A DNA stretch of 64,000 bases from Pseudomonas viridiflava. Its GTDB lineage: Bacteria > Pseudomonadota > Gammaproteobacteria > Pseudomonadales > Pseudomonadaceae. Below are positions 43,961 through 52,501 of this stretch, piece by piece (the first letter of the stretch is position 1; the number at the start of each line of letters is the position of its first letter). Both the position numbers and the translations under genes were made by a program. The notes beneath the pieces were generated by a model, which worked only from the letters and a program-made list of their open reading frames with translations, searched no databases and had not been told where the DNA came from. The stretch lies in the NCBI RefSeq assembly GCF_900585905.1, contig NZ_UTVH01000095.1, positions 708,855 to 772,854 of the forward strand, read 5' to 3'.

Positions 43961-45457
43961 TCAGCGCCCGGACAGCAATAGACGTGTGGCAACGCCCGTC
44001 TGCGGATCAACGACGCGGATGCGCTGCTTGTCGGGATCAGCCACACGTATCCGGGCGATAATCGACTCAGGATTGTCGAAATCCACCAAGGTCTTGCCAT
44101 ACAGTCGTTGCAAGCCCTCCAGACTGAGCCCGCTTATATCAACCAGCCATTGCACCACCTGCTCGGGAGCGGGCAAATCCTGCAAGGCCTTGTGCATGTC
44201 CGGCAACGCAATGAGCATGCCGGGGTGGCAGCGGCGCAGGAACGGCTCCAGGCCGCGACCTTCATTGACGAAAGGCGAGAACAGCAGACAGATCAGCTGG
44301 CCCTCACTGACGCCAAATGCGTCCATCGCCAGGTTGCCGGCCAGCTCGCGGCGCAACGCAATTGCCTCCTCTCCTGCGTACGCGCCAAGCGCCTGCTCGA
44401 TCAGGCGTTGCGGCATTTTTTTTCTGCGCATCAATGCCTCCGCCAGTTGCAGGTACTCGCCAATGCCCTGAGCATAGGTGCGCCCCTGCACCCACTGTGT
44501 CATCAGCCCGCGCATGTGCGCCATGAGCAACGGGTTGGCGCAATCGGACTCACTGAACCCCAGGGACAGCTCATCGAAACGGAAACCGAGGAACTCGGTC
44601 AGCAGCTTCCAGTGCGCTTCGGCATCACTGGGCAGCAGGTCGCCGATACCGATAAACGCGGGAATGACCGCCTTGTCTGTCGGCATCACCCATAGCCTGG
44701 ATGTCTCTTCGGCGTCGCCGTACAACGCCTGATGATAGGCCTGGCGGATACCGTTGATGATGTTCAACATACCGTCGAAGTTCTGATGGCTGAAATCGCT
44801 CAGGCGATAACCCGAGGCTGGCAGCAGGCGCCTAGCCCAGGTGACGTATTGTTTCTGCTCTTTGCGCGAGTCACCCATCACAACGGCGTCCACTCCTTCG
44901 CCCCAGGCCGCCGTGCGGGTAAAGAAATCCGCCAGGCTCAGGTAGCAGCTGTTGCAGAACGTGGTACGTCCGTCACCTGCCGATACGTGACCATTCATCA
45001 ACATATCGGAGCGATGCTGCTCACGATCTGCCACTGAGAGCATCTCCTGTGGCTCGAACAGCCTGACCGCTTCGCGGTCGACGGCGAGCAACTCGACCCT
45101 GGGATCGTCATGCAGAAACAACGCGGCATAGGTGCGCTGTATATTGTCCAGCACCGGCGCGGTCATGCCCGGGTGACGCATGCTGGCCACGCGCAGGTTG
45201 AAGGTTGCAGGTGCGCGCCCGGCAATACTCAGCTGGGCTGCGCGCAGCAGCGCCACCGTATAGGCGCTGTCCTTGCCGCCACTGAATGGCACCAGCACCC
45301 TGAAGTTTGCAATCTGCTCGATGCCGCCAGCGGCTACGATCAGGCGCTGAATCAGCAATTGCAGGGCCGTGCGCTCGGCACGCTTGAAATACCCCAGCAG
45401 GCGCTGCAGTACTTGCTGATAGACATAACTCATCGCTTGTTCATGTAGGGAACTCAT
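43961..45457 (-). CDS. PP-loop ATP-pyrophosphatase family protein of unknown role
   Basis: The protein is 498 aa. The PP-loop SGGKDS (59-64) in LVPFSGGKDSAYTVAL marks an N-type ATP pyrophosphatase that adenylates a carbonyl before amide or thiol transfer. A CxxC (C168, C171 in FCNSCYLS) resembles the cysteine pair of N-acetyl sugar amidotransferases. A conserved VMGDSRKEQKQYVTWARRLLP region and a C-terminal 200 residues have no clear match. GGCGAGG lies upstream of the ATG. No glutaminase or biosynthetic neighbour is present, and the long AT-rich region upstream separates it from the next gene. It may act alone. Confidence 0.8.
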   Translation of the reverse strand: MSSLHEQAMSYVYQQVLQRLLGYFKRAERTALQLLIQRLIVAAGGIEQIANFRVLVPFSGGKDSAYTVALLRAAQLSIAGRAPATFNLRVASMRHPGMTAPVLDNIQRTYAALFLHDDPRVELLAVDREAVRLFEPQEMLSVADREQHRSDMLMNGHVSAGDGRTTFCNSCYLSLADFFTRTAAWGEGVDAVVMGDSRKEQKQYVTWARRLLPASGYRLSDFSHQNFDGMLNIINGIRQAYHQALYGDAEETSRLWVMPTDKAVIPAFIGIGDLLPSDAEAHWKLLTEFLGFRFDELSLGFSESDCANPLLMAHMRGLMTQWVQGRTYAQGIGEYLQLAEALMRRKKMPQRLIEQALGAYAGEEAIALRRELAGNLAMDAFGVSEGQLICLLFSPFVNEGRGLEPFLRRCHPGMLIALPDMHKALQDLPAPEQVVQWLVDISGLSLEGLQRLYGKTLVDFDNPESIIARIRVADPDKQRIRVVDPQTGVATRLLLSGR

Positions 45458-45983
45458 AGAACCTCGCCTGCCTGTTTAGACAGCGGCAACTTGCAGCAGA
45501 CGCCAGCCACTATCGCGAGCCAAGTGCAAAACCGAAATAAGACCATGACCCATTCCCTGAGCGGTAAGTCCTAACTATTATCGGGATTAATCTCACAAAT
45601 ACAAGACAGAAAAAAGTGCCTGAAGTTATACACAGCGCGCTGTTTAATGAGGGGCTAATTACACGAACATGTTTAATTAATACACTGCCTCGTCGTCCCG
45701 TTCGGCGGCTGATCGGCAAGGCCTGCAGCCTTGTTGCACGACTAAATCCGATCCGGTCTGGCTAATTTAGACAACCGTGCTGCGGGCAGTGGAAAAAAGT
45801 CACATGTTAAAACAGATTGGCCCACTGTTTAAAAATAACCCTAACTTGTAGTGGCGCGCCTGCAGGCGTTTAAATAGACGTTGCCAAGTGTCAGGCATTA
45901 CCCATGAAGGGCTGACAAAATAAAACGCCTTCCCACAGGGAAGGCGTTTTTTTGTTGCATGCCGCAGGACGAGTGTTTACCCG
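45458..45983. other. AT-rich intergenic region upstream of the PP-loop gene
   Basis: This 526-bp stretch has AT-rich composition between GC-rich genes. It contains the 12-bp palindrome ACAGCGCGCTGT (45632-45643), a possible sigma70-like pair TTGTAT-N16-GATAAT reading toward the PP-loop gene, and a terminator for the MDR gene (45922-45950). A 69-codon minus frame at 45510-45719 has no ribosome site. No gene is supported. Confidence 0.45.
45922..45950 (-). terminator. Terminator after the MDR oxidoreductase gene
   Basis: A 13-bp perfect stem (45922-45934 with 45938-45950) with loop ACA lies 34 bp past the minus-strand stop at 45984. Flanking A/T tracts give T-runs in both directions (TTTTATTTT on the minus strand). 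Confidence 0.85.
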
Positions 45984-47012
45984 TCAGACAGTCTGCGCCT
46001 GAACTTCCAGCACCGCGCGACCACCGATAGGACAACCGTCCATGTAGCGATGCGCCTGAACCACTTCGCTGAAGGGGAACAGCCGGGTCTTCAACGGCAC
46101 CAGCACGCGGTCAGCGGTCAGCTGATTGATATCGCGCAGCGCACGCTGCAACGCAGCGTCATCCTGCATGATGCCCAGCTCGGGCTTGCCGGTGAAATTG
46201 CCCAGACAATGGACAAAGAACTGGATGTTCTTCTGAAACGCCGCGCACGCCGGGAACGGTGTCTGGTTGCCGCCCTGCAGGCCATACAGAATCAGGCTGC
46301 CGCGCGGGGCCAGTACGTCACCCATGATCGACATCTGCGGGCCGCCAAGACCATCGAGCACAACGTCCACGCCACGGCCGTCAGTAAATTTGTTGGTGGC
46401 CATGAGCAAATCCTGCTCTTCGGTGACAACGACTTTATCGGCACCAAGCGAGAGCAGGTATTCGCGGGCATCCTCGGTCTTGGTCGCGGCAACTACCCGC
46501 GCGCCCAGCGCCTTGCCCAGCTGGACGAACGCCGGACCGGCACAGTGGCTGGCGTCGGTGACCAGTGCGGTCTGCCCCGGCTTGATCCGGGCCAGGTCCA
46601 CATAGGCGAAATAAGCCACCAGCAGCGGCGTGTAGTGCACGCTGGCTTCTACCGGTGTCAGCACATCCGGATAACGGGTCAGCGCCGTGCGTGGCAGCAC
46701 GATGACCTCGCCATAGACGGGATGCTGATTGGGATCGGCCGAGGGAAAGCTCGCCACTTTATCGCCAACTTTCAGATCGTCCACGCCCTGCCCGACAGCA
46801 GTGACGACACCGGCCATTTCGTGGCCAAGACCTGCAGGCAGGCGCGCCTGAGATGAAGCCAGGTTTTGCCGCCACAGCACGTCGTACCAGCTGATGCCAA
46901 CAGCCTGGACACTCACCTGCACCTCACCGGGCGCAGGCAACGCAGCCGGATGCTCTTCGATCTTGAGCACCTCGGCCGGGCCAAACTGATGAAAACGAAT
47001 CGTGCGGGACAT
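45984..47012 (-). CDS. MDR-superfamily (quinone/zinc-less alcohol dehydrogenase) oxidoreductase
   Basis: The protein is 342 aa. An N-terminal GroES-like domain with GLGHEMAGVVTAVGQGV is followed by a Rossmann fold (TALVTDASHCAGPAFVQLGKALGARVVAATKT). Catalytic zinc ligands are not all in place, so it is closer to NADPH:quinone reductases. The substrate is unknown. The ATG at 47012 has GGCGAGG upstream and gives MSRTIRFHQFG; the TTG at 47027 is an alternative. It is divergent from a LysR gene, a common arrangement for LysR-controlled oxidoreductases. Confidence 0.9.
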   Translation of the reverse strand: MSRTIRFHQFGPAEVLKIEEHPAALPAPGEVQVSVQAVGISWYDVLWRQNLASSQARLPAGLGHEMAGVVTAVGQGVDDLKVGDKVASFPSADPNQHPVYGEVIVLPRTALTRYPDVLTPVEASVHYTPLLVAYFAYVDLARIKPGQTALVTDASHCAGPAFVQLGKALGARVVAATKTEDAREYLLSLGADKVVVTEEQDLLMATNKFTDGRGVDVVLDGLGGPQMSIMGDVLAPRGSLILYGLQGGNQTPFPACAAFQKNIQFFVHCLGNFTGKPELGIMQDDAALQRALRDINQLTADRVLVPLKTRLFPFSEVVQAHRYMDGCPIGGRAVLEVQAQTV

Positions 47013-47380
47013 TTCGAACCTCGCCAAATAAACCTGATGCCATGGACTCTATCCGGGCGCTGCCGGTAACACTATCAGTGGCTATTAATAGTCGACATGC
47101 CTGTCATCGATTGTCCATGGTTCACGCATGGAAATTCACGGTTTGCGCAGCAAGCGTGAGCATGTTTCTGCCCGCCATTGTTCGCATGTCGGCCTGACAA
47201 TGCAACCCGCTGCCCACTCCCAGGGCTTGGCCGTGCGCCGGCGGGATGACTTGTGCGATGAATTAACCCATGCGCGCAGACCGCGTTTGCTCGTACTATT
47301 CACGCCTGACACGTAGCCATACCGACCTGCTGCGCGCCGCTCTCGTACAACCGCATCGACCAACGGCCGAGAATTCCGTC
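47013..47380. promoter_or_regulatory. Divergent promoter region of the MDR and LysR genes
   Basis: This 368-bp gap separates the two divergent starts. It contains the perfect 10-bp palindrome CTATTAATAG (47082-47091), about 70 bp upstream of the MDR start, in the only AT-rich part of the region. That is a plausible promoter or LysR binding half-site. The rest shows no recognisable element. Confidence 0.35.
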
Positions 47381-48295
47381 ATGAACCGCAACGACCTGCG
47401 TCGCGTCGACCTCAATTTGCTCATCGTCTTCGAAACCCTGATGCATGAGCGCAGTGTCACCCGTGCCGCTGAAAAGCTGTTCCTTGGCCAGCCTGCCATC
47501 AGCGCCGCGTTGTCGCGTCTGCGCGGGCTGTTTGACGACCCGTTGTTCGTGCGTACCGGCCGCAGCATGGAGCCCACCGCCAGAGCCACGGAAATCTTCG
47601 CCCTGCTGTCGCCCGCGCTGGACTCCATTTCCACCGCCGTCAGCCGCGCCTCTGAATTCGATCCGGCCACCAGCACTGCCGTGTTCCGCATCGGCCTGTC
47701 CGACGAAGCCGAATTCGCCCTGCTGCCATCGCTGCTCAAACGCTTGCGCTCGGAAGCGCCGGGCATCGTGCTGGTGGTGCGCCGGGTCAACTACATCCTG
47801 ATGCCACCACTGCTTGCCTCGGGGGAAATCTCCATCGGCGTCAGCTACACCAACGACCTCCCCGCCAACGCCAAACGCAAGGTACTGCGCCGCAGTAAAG
47901 CCATGCTGCTGCGCGCCGACACCATGCCCGGCCCCATGAGCCTGGAAGACTTCTGCTCGCGGCCCCACGCCCTGGTGTCATTCGCTGGCGACCTGGGTGG
48001 CTTCATCGACGAACACCTAGACAAGATCGGCCGCAAACGCCATGTGGTGCTGGCCGTCCCTCAATTCAACGGGCTGGCCACCCTCCTGGCTGGCACCGAC
48101 ATAATCGCCACCGTCCCCGACTTCGCCGCCGTCGTACTCGCCGCCGCCGGTGGCGTCAGAGCCGAAGCCCTGCCCATCGAAACCCAGACCTTCGAACTGC
48201 ACATGGCCTGGCGCGGGTCGCAAGACAACGACCCGGGCGAACGCTGGCTGCGCTCGCGGATACAGATGTTTTTTGGGGATCCGGATAGCTTGTAG
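47381..48295 (+). CDS. LysR-family transcriptional regulator
   Basis: The protein is 304 aa. The HTH is LRRVDLNLLIVFETLMHERSVTRAAEKLFLGQPAISAALSRLRGLFDDPLFVRTGRSMEPTARA, a NodD/PnbR-like LysR subtype, followed by the effector domain. The ATG at 47381 gives the standard start; the frame from 47270 adds 37 unconserved residues. It probably controls the divergent MDR gene. Confidence 0.9.
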   Translation: MNRNDLRRVDLNLLIVFETLMHERSVTRAAEKLFLGQPAISAALSRLRGLFDDPLFVRTGRSMEPTARATEIFALLSPALDSISTAVSRASEFDPATSTAVFRIGLSDEAEFALLPSLLKRLRSEAPGIVLVVRRVNYILMPPLLASGEISIGVSYTNDLPANAKRKVLRRSKAMLLRADTMPGPMSLEDFCSRPHALVSFAGDLGGFIDEHLDKIGRKRHVVLAVPQFNGLATLLAGTDIIATVPDFAAVVLAAAGGVRAEALPIETQTFELHMAWRGSQDNDPGERWLRSRIQMFFGDPDSL

Positions 48296-48805
48296 TGGAA
48301 TAACCAAGTACACGACCTCCGTGAGGGCCTGCGCAGCTATCACCTCACGCCAGCAAGCCCGACAGCCCCATGGAACAGTCAAAAGCCCACGCCATGTCGT
48401 GTTCAATGGTGTGGCAAACGACAAGGTGATCGAGGTCGTCAGACTCCTTCATACCGCCATGGAAGTGCAGTTGCACTTGTCTCACGGCTGATCAACGCGT
48501 TACCCGACGGCTTAACTGGCCAGGCCTGGCGAAAGTAAAACGCTTGGGCACTCAAGGGTATCGGCACATCCCCATGCTGCCAATTGGCGCACTGGCACCC
48601 CCGAATGCCCGCGCTGCGGCGATATCTCTCTCAAAGTCGTGATGCATAAGCTCAGACTTCAGACCCTGCTCTTCGGCAAGTGCCCCGACTCATGCTTACC
48701 CAATACTTGCCGATAACTCAGGAGTACCTATACCTATTCCCAAGACCCCAACCCACACGCCTCTGATCTGCCGACCCATTCTTCCAAAAATCATCGGGAT
48801 CACAC
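48296..48805. other. Intergenic region between LysR and the chemoreceptor
   Basis: This is 510 bp without a supported gene. One plus frame around 48590-48720 would encode a short CPRCGD zinc-ribbon-like stretch that ends at a stop, but it has no start or ribosome site and could be chance or a remnant. Frames at 48150-48491 extend out of the LysR gene in another phase. No repeat or terminator is evident. Confidence 0.35.
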
Positions 48806-50749
48806 ATGAACATCAGACAGAAATTAACCTGGGCGTTTGCGGCGGTCGCGAGCCTTCCAGTGATGGTGGTGGCCGCGATTGTCGTATTCAATGTGCGTGG
48901 AGCCGCTGAGGTCGATTTCGTTGACAGCAGTGGCCGAGAGATTCGGCAGATCGACAACGGGATGAGGCAGTTTTTTGATGGCATCAGTCAGAACGTGGAG
49001 CAGATCGCAAAAGATCCTCGAATCTTTTCGACCAAAGAGTTGAAGGATTACTCCACCGCTAATGCCCCGCAAATTCCACTGACTGAAGGCAACCAACGGT
49101 TGCTGAGCATTTTTCAAGGTTTCGCCGAGAGCCATCCCAGCACGGCGTACCTCTCGCTTGGCCTGGCCGATGGCGGCTATGCCAGTTGGCCAGATGATCC
49201 GAAGATTGTCAGTTATGACCCTCGAACGCGTCCCTGGTACAAGGCAGCGATCGCGGCTCCCGGAACGACAGTCCGCACAGGCGCTTACTACTGGGCACCT
49301 GACGATGTGTCGTTGATTGGCACCGTCCGTACGGTGACCGACCCTGCGGGCGCGCTGGTCGGCGTGGTGGGCCTGGATGTGTCGCTTAAACAACTGACCG
49401 AGCTGGTGAAAAACATCAAGCTGGGCAACAGCGGTTACCTGATGCTGGTCGAGGCGAACGGTAACGTGCTGGTGGATCCCAGCAACGCCGAACATAACTT
49501 CAAGCCATTGGGGGACTTGGGCGCGAACTACGCGGAGCTTGCCAAGCGTTCGGATGGCCCCGCCCAGATCGAGATCGACGGCAAGGTCTACATGGTCAAC
49601 GTGGTCAGTTCAAAAGGTCTGGGGTGGCGGTTCATCGGGTTGATCGAGCGCGAAGAAGTGATGGCGAAGGCGTCGAACCTGACGTGGTTGATAGCAGGCA
49701 TCGCCGCGGCCGTTGCGATCATTTTCGCTATCGTAGGCTCGACCTTTGCCGGGGTCATCGTGCGACCGATTCGAGGGGTCGCTGATGGCCTGCAAAAAAT
49801 TGCCGAGGGTGAAGGCGATCTGACGCAGCAGCTCAAGGTACAGGGCAAGGACGAGACGGCAACCCTGGCCAGCTGGTTCAACCAGTTTCTCGGCAGTATC
49901 TCGCAGATGTTAAAGCGCATTGGCAGTGCATCTACCGAGCTGCAAGTGGTGGCGGCCGACAATACTCAGGTCGCCCGCAACATGGATGAAGTTGCCGGAC
50001 GTCAGCGTGAAGCCGTCGAACTGGTCAGCACCGCGTTCAATCAAATGGTCGCGACCGCCAATGAAGTGGCTCACTCCTGTAGCCAGGCTGCATCCAGTGC
50101 CGATACCGGTTACCGTGACGTTTCTGCCGGCCAGCAGCACATCAGCGAAGCCACCGGCAGCGTCTTGAGGCTGAGCAAAGATTTGCAACAGTCGACCGAA
50201 ACCATGCAGTTGCTTGAGCAAGATAGTCGCAACATCAACAGTATCCTCGATACCATTCGATCGATCGCCGAACAGACCAACCTGCTCGCCCTGAACGCGG
50301 CCATCGAAGCGGCACGGGCCGGCGACCAGGGTCGCGGGTTTGCGGTTGTGGCCGATGAGGTGAGAGCGCTGGCGCGACGTACGGCCGACTCCACCGGAGA
50401 AATTGACACCCTGCTGGGCAATCTCGGGCGGCGAACGCATGAGGTCACGCAGCAGATGCAAGGCAGCCTGCAGGTCTCCCAGGACAGTGTCGAGCGCATT
50501 CAGCACGCTCGCGACAGCTTCGAAAAAATCCGCACGTCCGTGGATTCCATCCGTGACCAGAACGCGCAGATTGCGACAGCAGCAGAAGAACAGCACCAGG
50601 TGGCCGAGGAGATCAATCGGCATATCGCGCAGATTCATGCCGATGCCCAACTGGTCGAAGCGTTCGCCCATTCGGCTCAATCCGGGTCGGGACGCCTGAC
50701 CGAGATCGCCGTGCAACTGAAGGGTCTGGTCGGACGCTTCAAGTTCTAA
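48806..50749 (+). CDS. Methyl-accepting chemotaxis protein with dCache sensor domain
   Basis: The protein is 647 aa. TM1 (about 8-29), a periplasmic double-Cache domain (about 35-275), TM2 (about 293-318), HAMP (about 318-372) and a long cytoplasmic signalling coil. The hairpin tip is SIAEQTNLLALNAAIEAARAGDQGRGFAVVADEVRALARR. The distal Cache pocket has DPRTRPWYKAA and GVVGLDVSL, which resemble the residues used by amino-acid-binding dCache receptors, but I cannot confirm the full ligand motif. No CheR/CheB tether pentapeptide is visible. Ligand unknown. A terminator follows. Confidence 0.93.
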   Translation: MNIRQKLTWAFAAVASLPVMVVAAIVVFNVRGAAEVDFVDSSGREIRQIDNGMRQFFDGISQNVEQIAKDPRIFSTKELKDYSTANAPQIPLTEGNQRLLSIFQGFAESHPSTAYLSLGLADGGYASWPDDPKIVSYDPRTRPWYKAAIAAPGTTVRTGAYYWAPDDVSLIGTVRTVTDPAGALVGVVGLDVSLKQLTELVKNIKLGNSGYLMLVEANGNVLVDPSNAEHNFKPLGDLGANYAELAKRSDGPAQIEIDGKVYMVNVVSSKGLGWRFIGLIEREEVMAKASNLTWLIAGIAAAVAIIFAIVGSTFAGVIVRPIRGVADGLQKIAEGEGDLTQQLKVQGKDETATLASWFNQFLGSISQMLKRIGSASTELQVVAADNTQVARNMDEVAGRQREAVELVSTAFNQMVATANEVAHSCSQAASSADTGYRDVSAGQQHISEATGSVLRLSKDLQQSTETMQLLEQDSRNINSILDTIRSIAEQTNLLALNAAIEAARAGDQGRGFAVVADEVRALARRTADSTGEIDTLLGNLGRRTHEVTQQMQGSLQVSQDSVERIQHARDSFEKIRTSVDSIRDQNAQIATAAEEQHQVAEEINRHIAQIHADAQLVEAFAHSAQSGSGRLTEIAVQLKGLVGRFKF

Positions 50750-50755
50750 GTGAGC

Positions 50756-50777
50756 AAGCCGTCCTGTCGGGCGGCTT
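50756..50777 (+). terminator. Terminator after the chemoreceptor gene
   Basis: A 9-bp stem AAGCCGTCC/GGGCGGCTT (one T-G wobble) with a TGTC loop, 6 bp after the stop, followed by TTCCATTTC. The T-tract is short, so efficiency may be moderate. Confidence 0.55.
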
Positions 50778-50958
50778 TCCATTTCACTAAGATCCCCCCT
50801 CTCCTGCGATCTGACGCTGAGCCATGTTCTGGATCAGCGCGCTTGGCCATGTAAGATAAGCAGATCCAGGCAATGCCCCGCTGATGACCAGCCTCACCGG
50901 CACGATCCCACCTCAACAGCGCCTGGCTCTACCCACACTATCAAGGACATCAGGGACC

Positions 50959-51795
50959 ATGCTTCGCATTTTTTTCGCATTCTGGGGTGCAGTGCTCCTG
51001 GGTGGAATGACCGTCTCACAGGCCGAGCCGGTCACCCTCGACAGTACAGAGCAGTGGGCAATGACCAGTGCGCAAGGGCGTGAGTATCGCATCATGATCA
51101 GCCTGCCAGAGGGGGACGTCCCTACCGCTGGTTATCCGGTGATTTACCTGCTTGATGGAAACGCCTATTTTCCGGCCTTTCATGCTGCCAAACGTGCTCA
51201 GACGAAGTTGCGGGGCGCTGTTCTGGTCGCCATCGGTTACCCGAGCAACACCCCGCTGGACTTCGTACGCCGAGCCTTCGACATGTCGCCGCCTGCACCG
51301 CAGGAGCGCAACACTCCGCCACAAGGGGGGCAGGATCTGTTTCTCGACTTTATCGAAACACGTCTGATGCCCAAGGTCGCGGAGCAATTCAACATCAATC
51401 AGGATCAGCGCAGTTTGGTTGGACACTCGTTTGGAGGAATGTTGGGCGTCTATGCCCTCTTCACTCGGCCTGCACTTTTTCAGCATGTCGTGGCAGTCAG
51501 TCCAAGCCTGTGGTGGCAGGATAAATACCTGCTTGGGCCTGAGCGGGAATTCACCAAACGCGCCCTCGCCGGCCAAGTTGATTTGACCCACCGGAGTCTG
51601 ACCATTTTGATGGGTGAACGCGATTCCGTTCAAATGATCCAGGATGCCAGTGCCTTGCAACTGCGCCTGCAAGGATTATCGCAATTGGGACTTCGAAGCG
51701 GATTTCTCGTGGAACCCGGTGAAGACCACGCTTCAGTACCCTTTCGTGTTCCTAATCGGGTTCTGGATGAACTGGTCGGTACGAGGCGCTTTTAA
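50959..51795 (+). CDS. Periplasmic esterase-like alpha/beta hydrolase (IroE/PfeE-type siderophore esterase candidate)
   Basis: The protein is 278 aa with a signal peptide (about 1-22, ending SQA). The alpha/beta-hydrolase core has GYPVIYLLDGNAYF, GHSFGGMLGVYAL (nucleophile S157), SPSLWW, and a late EDHASVPF supplying the His. This Esterase family includes IroE and PfeE, which open ferric catecholate siderophores in the periplasm. Adjacent FecI/FecR-type genes and TonB receptors support an iron role. The ATG at 50959 is chosen for the signal peptide; a longer frame begins at 50884. Feruloyl or other esterase activity is possible. Confidence 0.8.
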   Translation: MLRIFFAFWGAVLLGGMTVSQAEPVTLDSTEQWAMTSAQGREYRIMISLPEGDVPTAGYPVIYLLDGNAYFPAFHAAKRAQTKLRGAVLVAIGYPSNTPLDFVRRAFDMSPPAPQERNTPPQGGQDLFLDFIETRLMPKVAEQFNINQDQRSLVGHSFGGMLGVYALFTRPALFQHVVAVSPSLWWQDKYLLGPEREFTKRALAGQVDLTHRSLTILMGERDSVQMIQDASALQLRLQGLSQLGLRSGFLVEPGEDHASVPFRVPNRVLDELVGTRRF

Positions 51796-51840
51796 ATCGG
51801 GGCTGTCGCACGGCGCGAGCGTTACATCGATTACTGCCGA

Positions 51841-51867
51841 TATCGCAAACGATTATCGTTTGTGATA
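51841..51867. promoter_or_regulatory. Fur-like palindrome upstream of the FecI-type sigma gene
   Basis: CAAACGAT-T-ATCGTTTG (51846-51862) is a perfect 17-bp palindrome. It is flanked by TATC and GATA, which also pair, making a 27-bp near-palindrome with one mismatch. GATTATC and GATAAT hexamers resemble the units of a Fur box. It ends 40 bp before the sigma-factor ATG, where a repressor site would be expected. Confidence 0.6.
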
Positions 51868-51906
51868 ATTTATCGCGCTTGCTTCCCTCCCCCTTGAGGT
51901 TGCTTC

Positions 51907-52404
51907 ATGTCCGGCCCAGATCTGAAGGCGTTATATCTTGCCCATCGTGGTGAGATTCAGGAGTATCTGGATCGCCGCCTGCGCTGTAAGGAAACAGCTG
52001 CCGACCTGACGCAAGACACGTTTATTCGCCTCTCTGAACAGATGGCCCTCACGCCAATTGCAAACTTCCGTGCCTACCTGTTTTCCAGCGCGCGCAATCT
52101 TTTCATTGATCACACCCGGCGCCAGGCGCACCGCCAGGGCGAGCCACTGGATGCACAAGCGACCAGCAGTGTGGAGCCCTCGACGCCAACACTTGAGCAG
52201 GCCGCGATTGCCAATCAGCAATTAACCCGCTTGAACGATGTTATTCAAAATATGCCTGCGGCCTGCCGCGATGTATTTATGATGGTGCGGGTGGAAGGTC
52301 TCACCTATGTGCAGATAGGTCAGCGCCTTGGGATTCCTGCGAAGACTGCCTATAGCCGCATGGTCAAAGCCCTGGATTTATTGAGCATTGGTATGTCTGA
52401 ATGA
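51907..52404 (+). CDS. FecI-type ECF sigma factor
   Basis: The protein is 165 aa. Region 2 is LYLAHRGEIQEYLDRRLRCKETAADLTQDTFIRL with FRAYLFSSARNLFIDHTRR. Region 4 is IQNMPAACRDVFMMVRVEGLTYVQIGQRLGIPAKTAYSRMVKAL. It is the iron-starvation sigma partner of the FecR-like gene 97 bp downstream and should drive the receptor gene at 53661. The Fur-like palindrome upstream fits iron repression. Confidence 0.93.
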   Translation: MSGPDLKALYLAHRGEIQEYLDRRLRCKETAADLTQDTFIRLSEQMALTPIANFRAYLFSSARNLFIDHTRRQAHRQGEPLDAQATSSVEPSTPTLEQAAIANQQLTRLNDVIQNMPAACRDVFMMVRVEGLTYVQIGQRLGIPAKTAYSRMVKALDLLSIGMSE

Positions 52405-52501
52405 ACGCCGTGCCATCGCTGCAAACACCAGATTGCCTGCCTTGCAGGCGACAGCTGAATGACCATCAGCCCACTGCCGTTCCCGATGATTGGGTCAACC
52501 C

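Noticed and set aside
45853..45866. GGCGCGCCTGCAGG, overlapping AscI and SbfI-type rare-cutter sites that look like a cloning linker
   Set aside because: The flanks show no vector sequence, resistance gene or further linker sites, and the surrounding AT-rich DNA continues naturally. Chance occurrence is more likely than engineering.
48590..48720. Short CPRCGD zinc-ribbon-like stretch, possible gene remnant
   Set aside because: No start codon or ribosome site, and the similarity is limited to one CxxC. Not enough to call a pseudogene.
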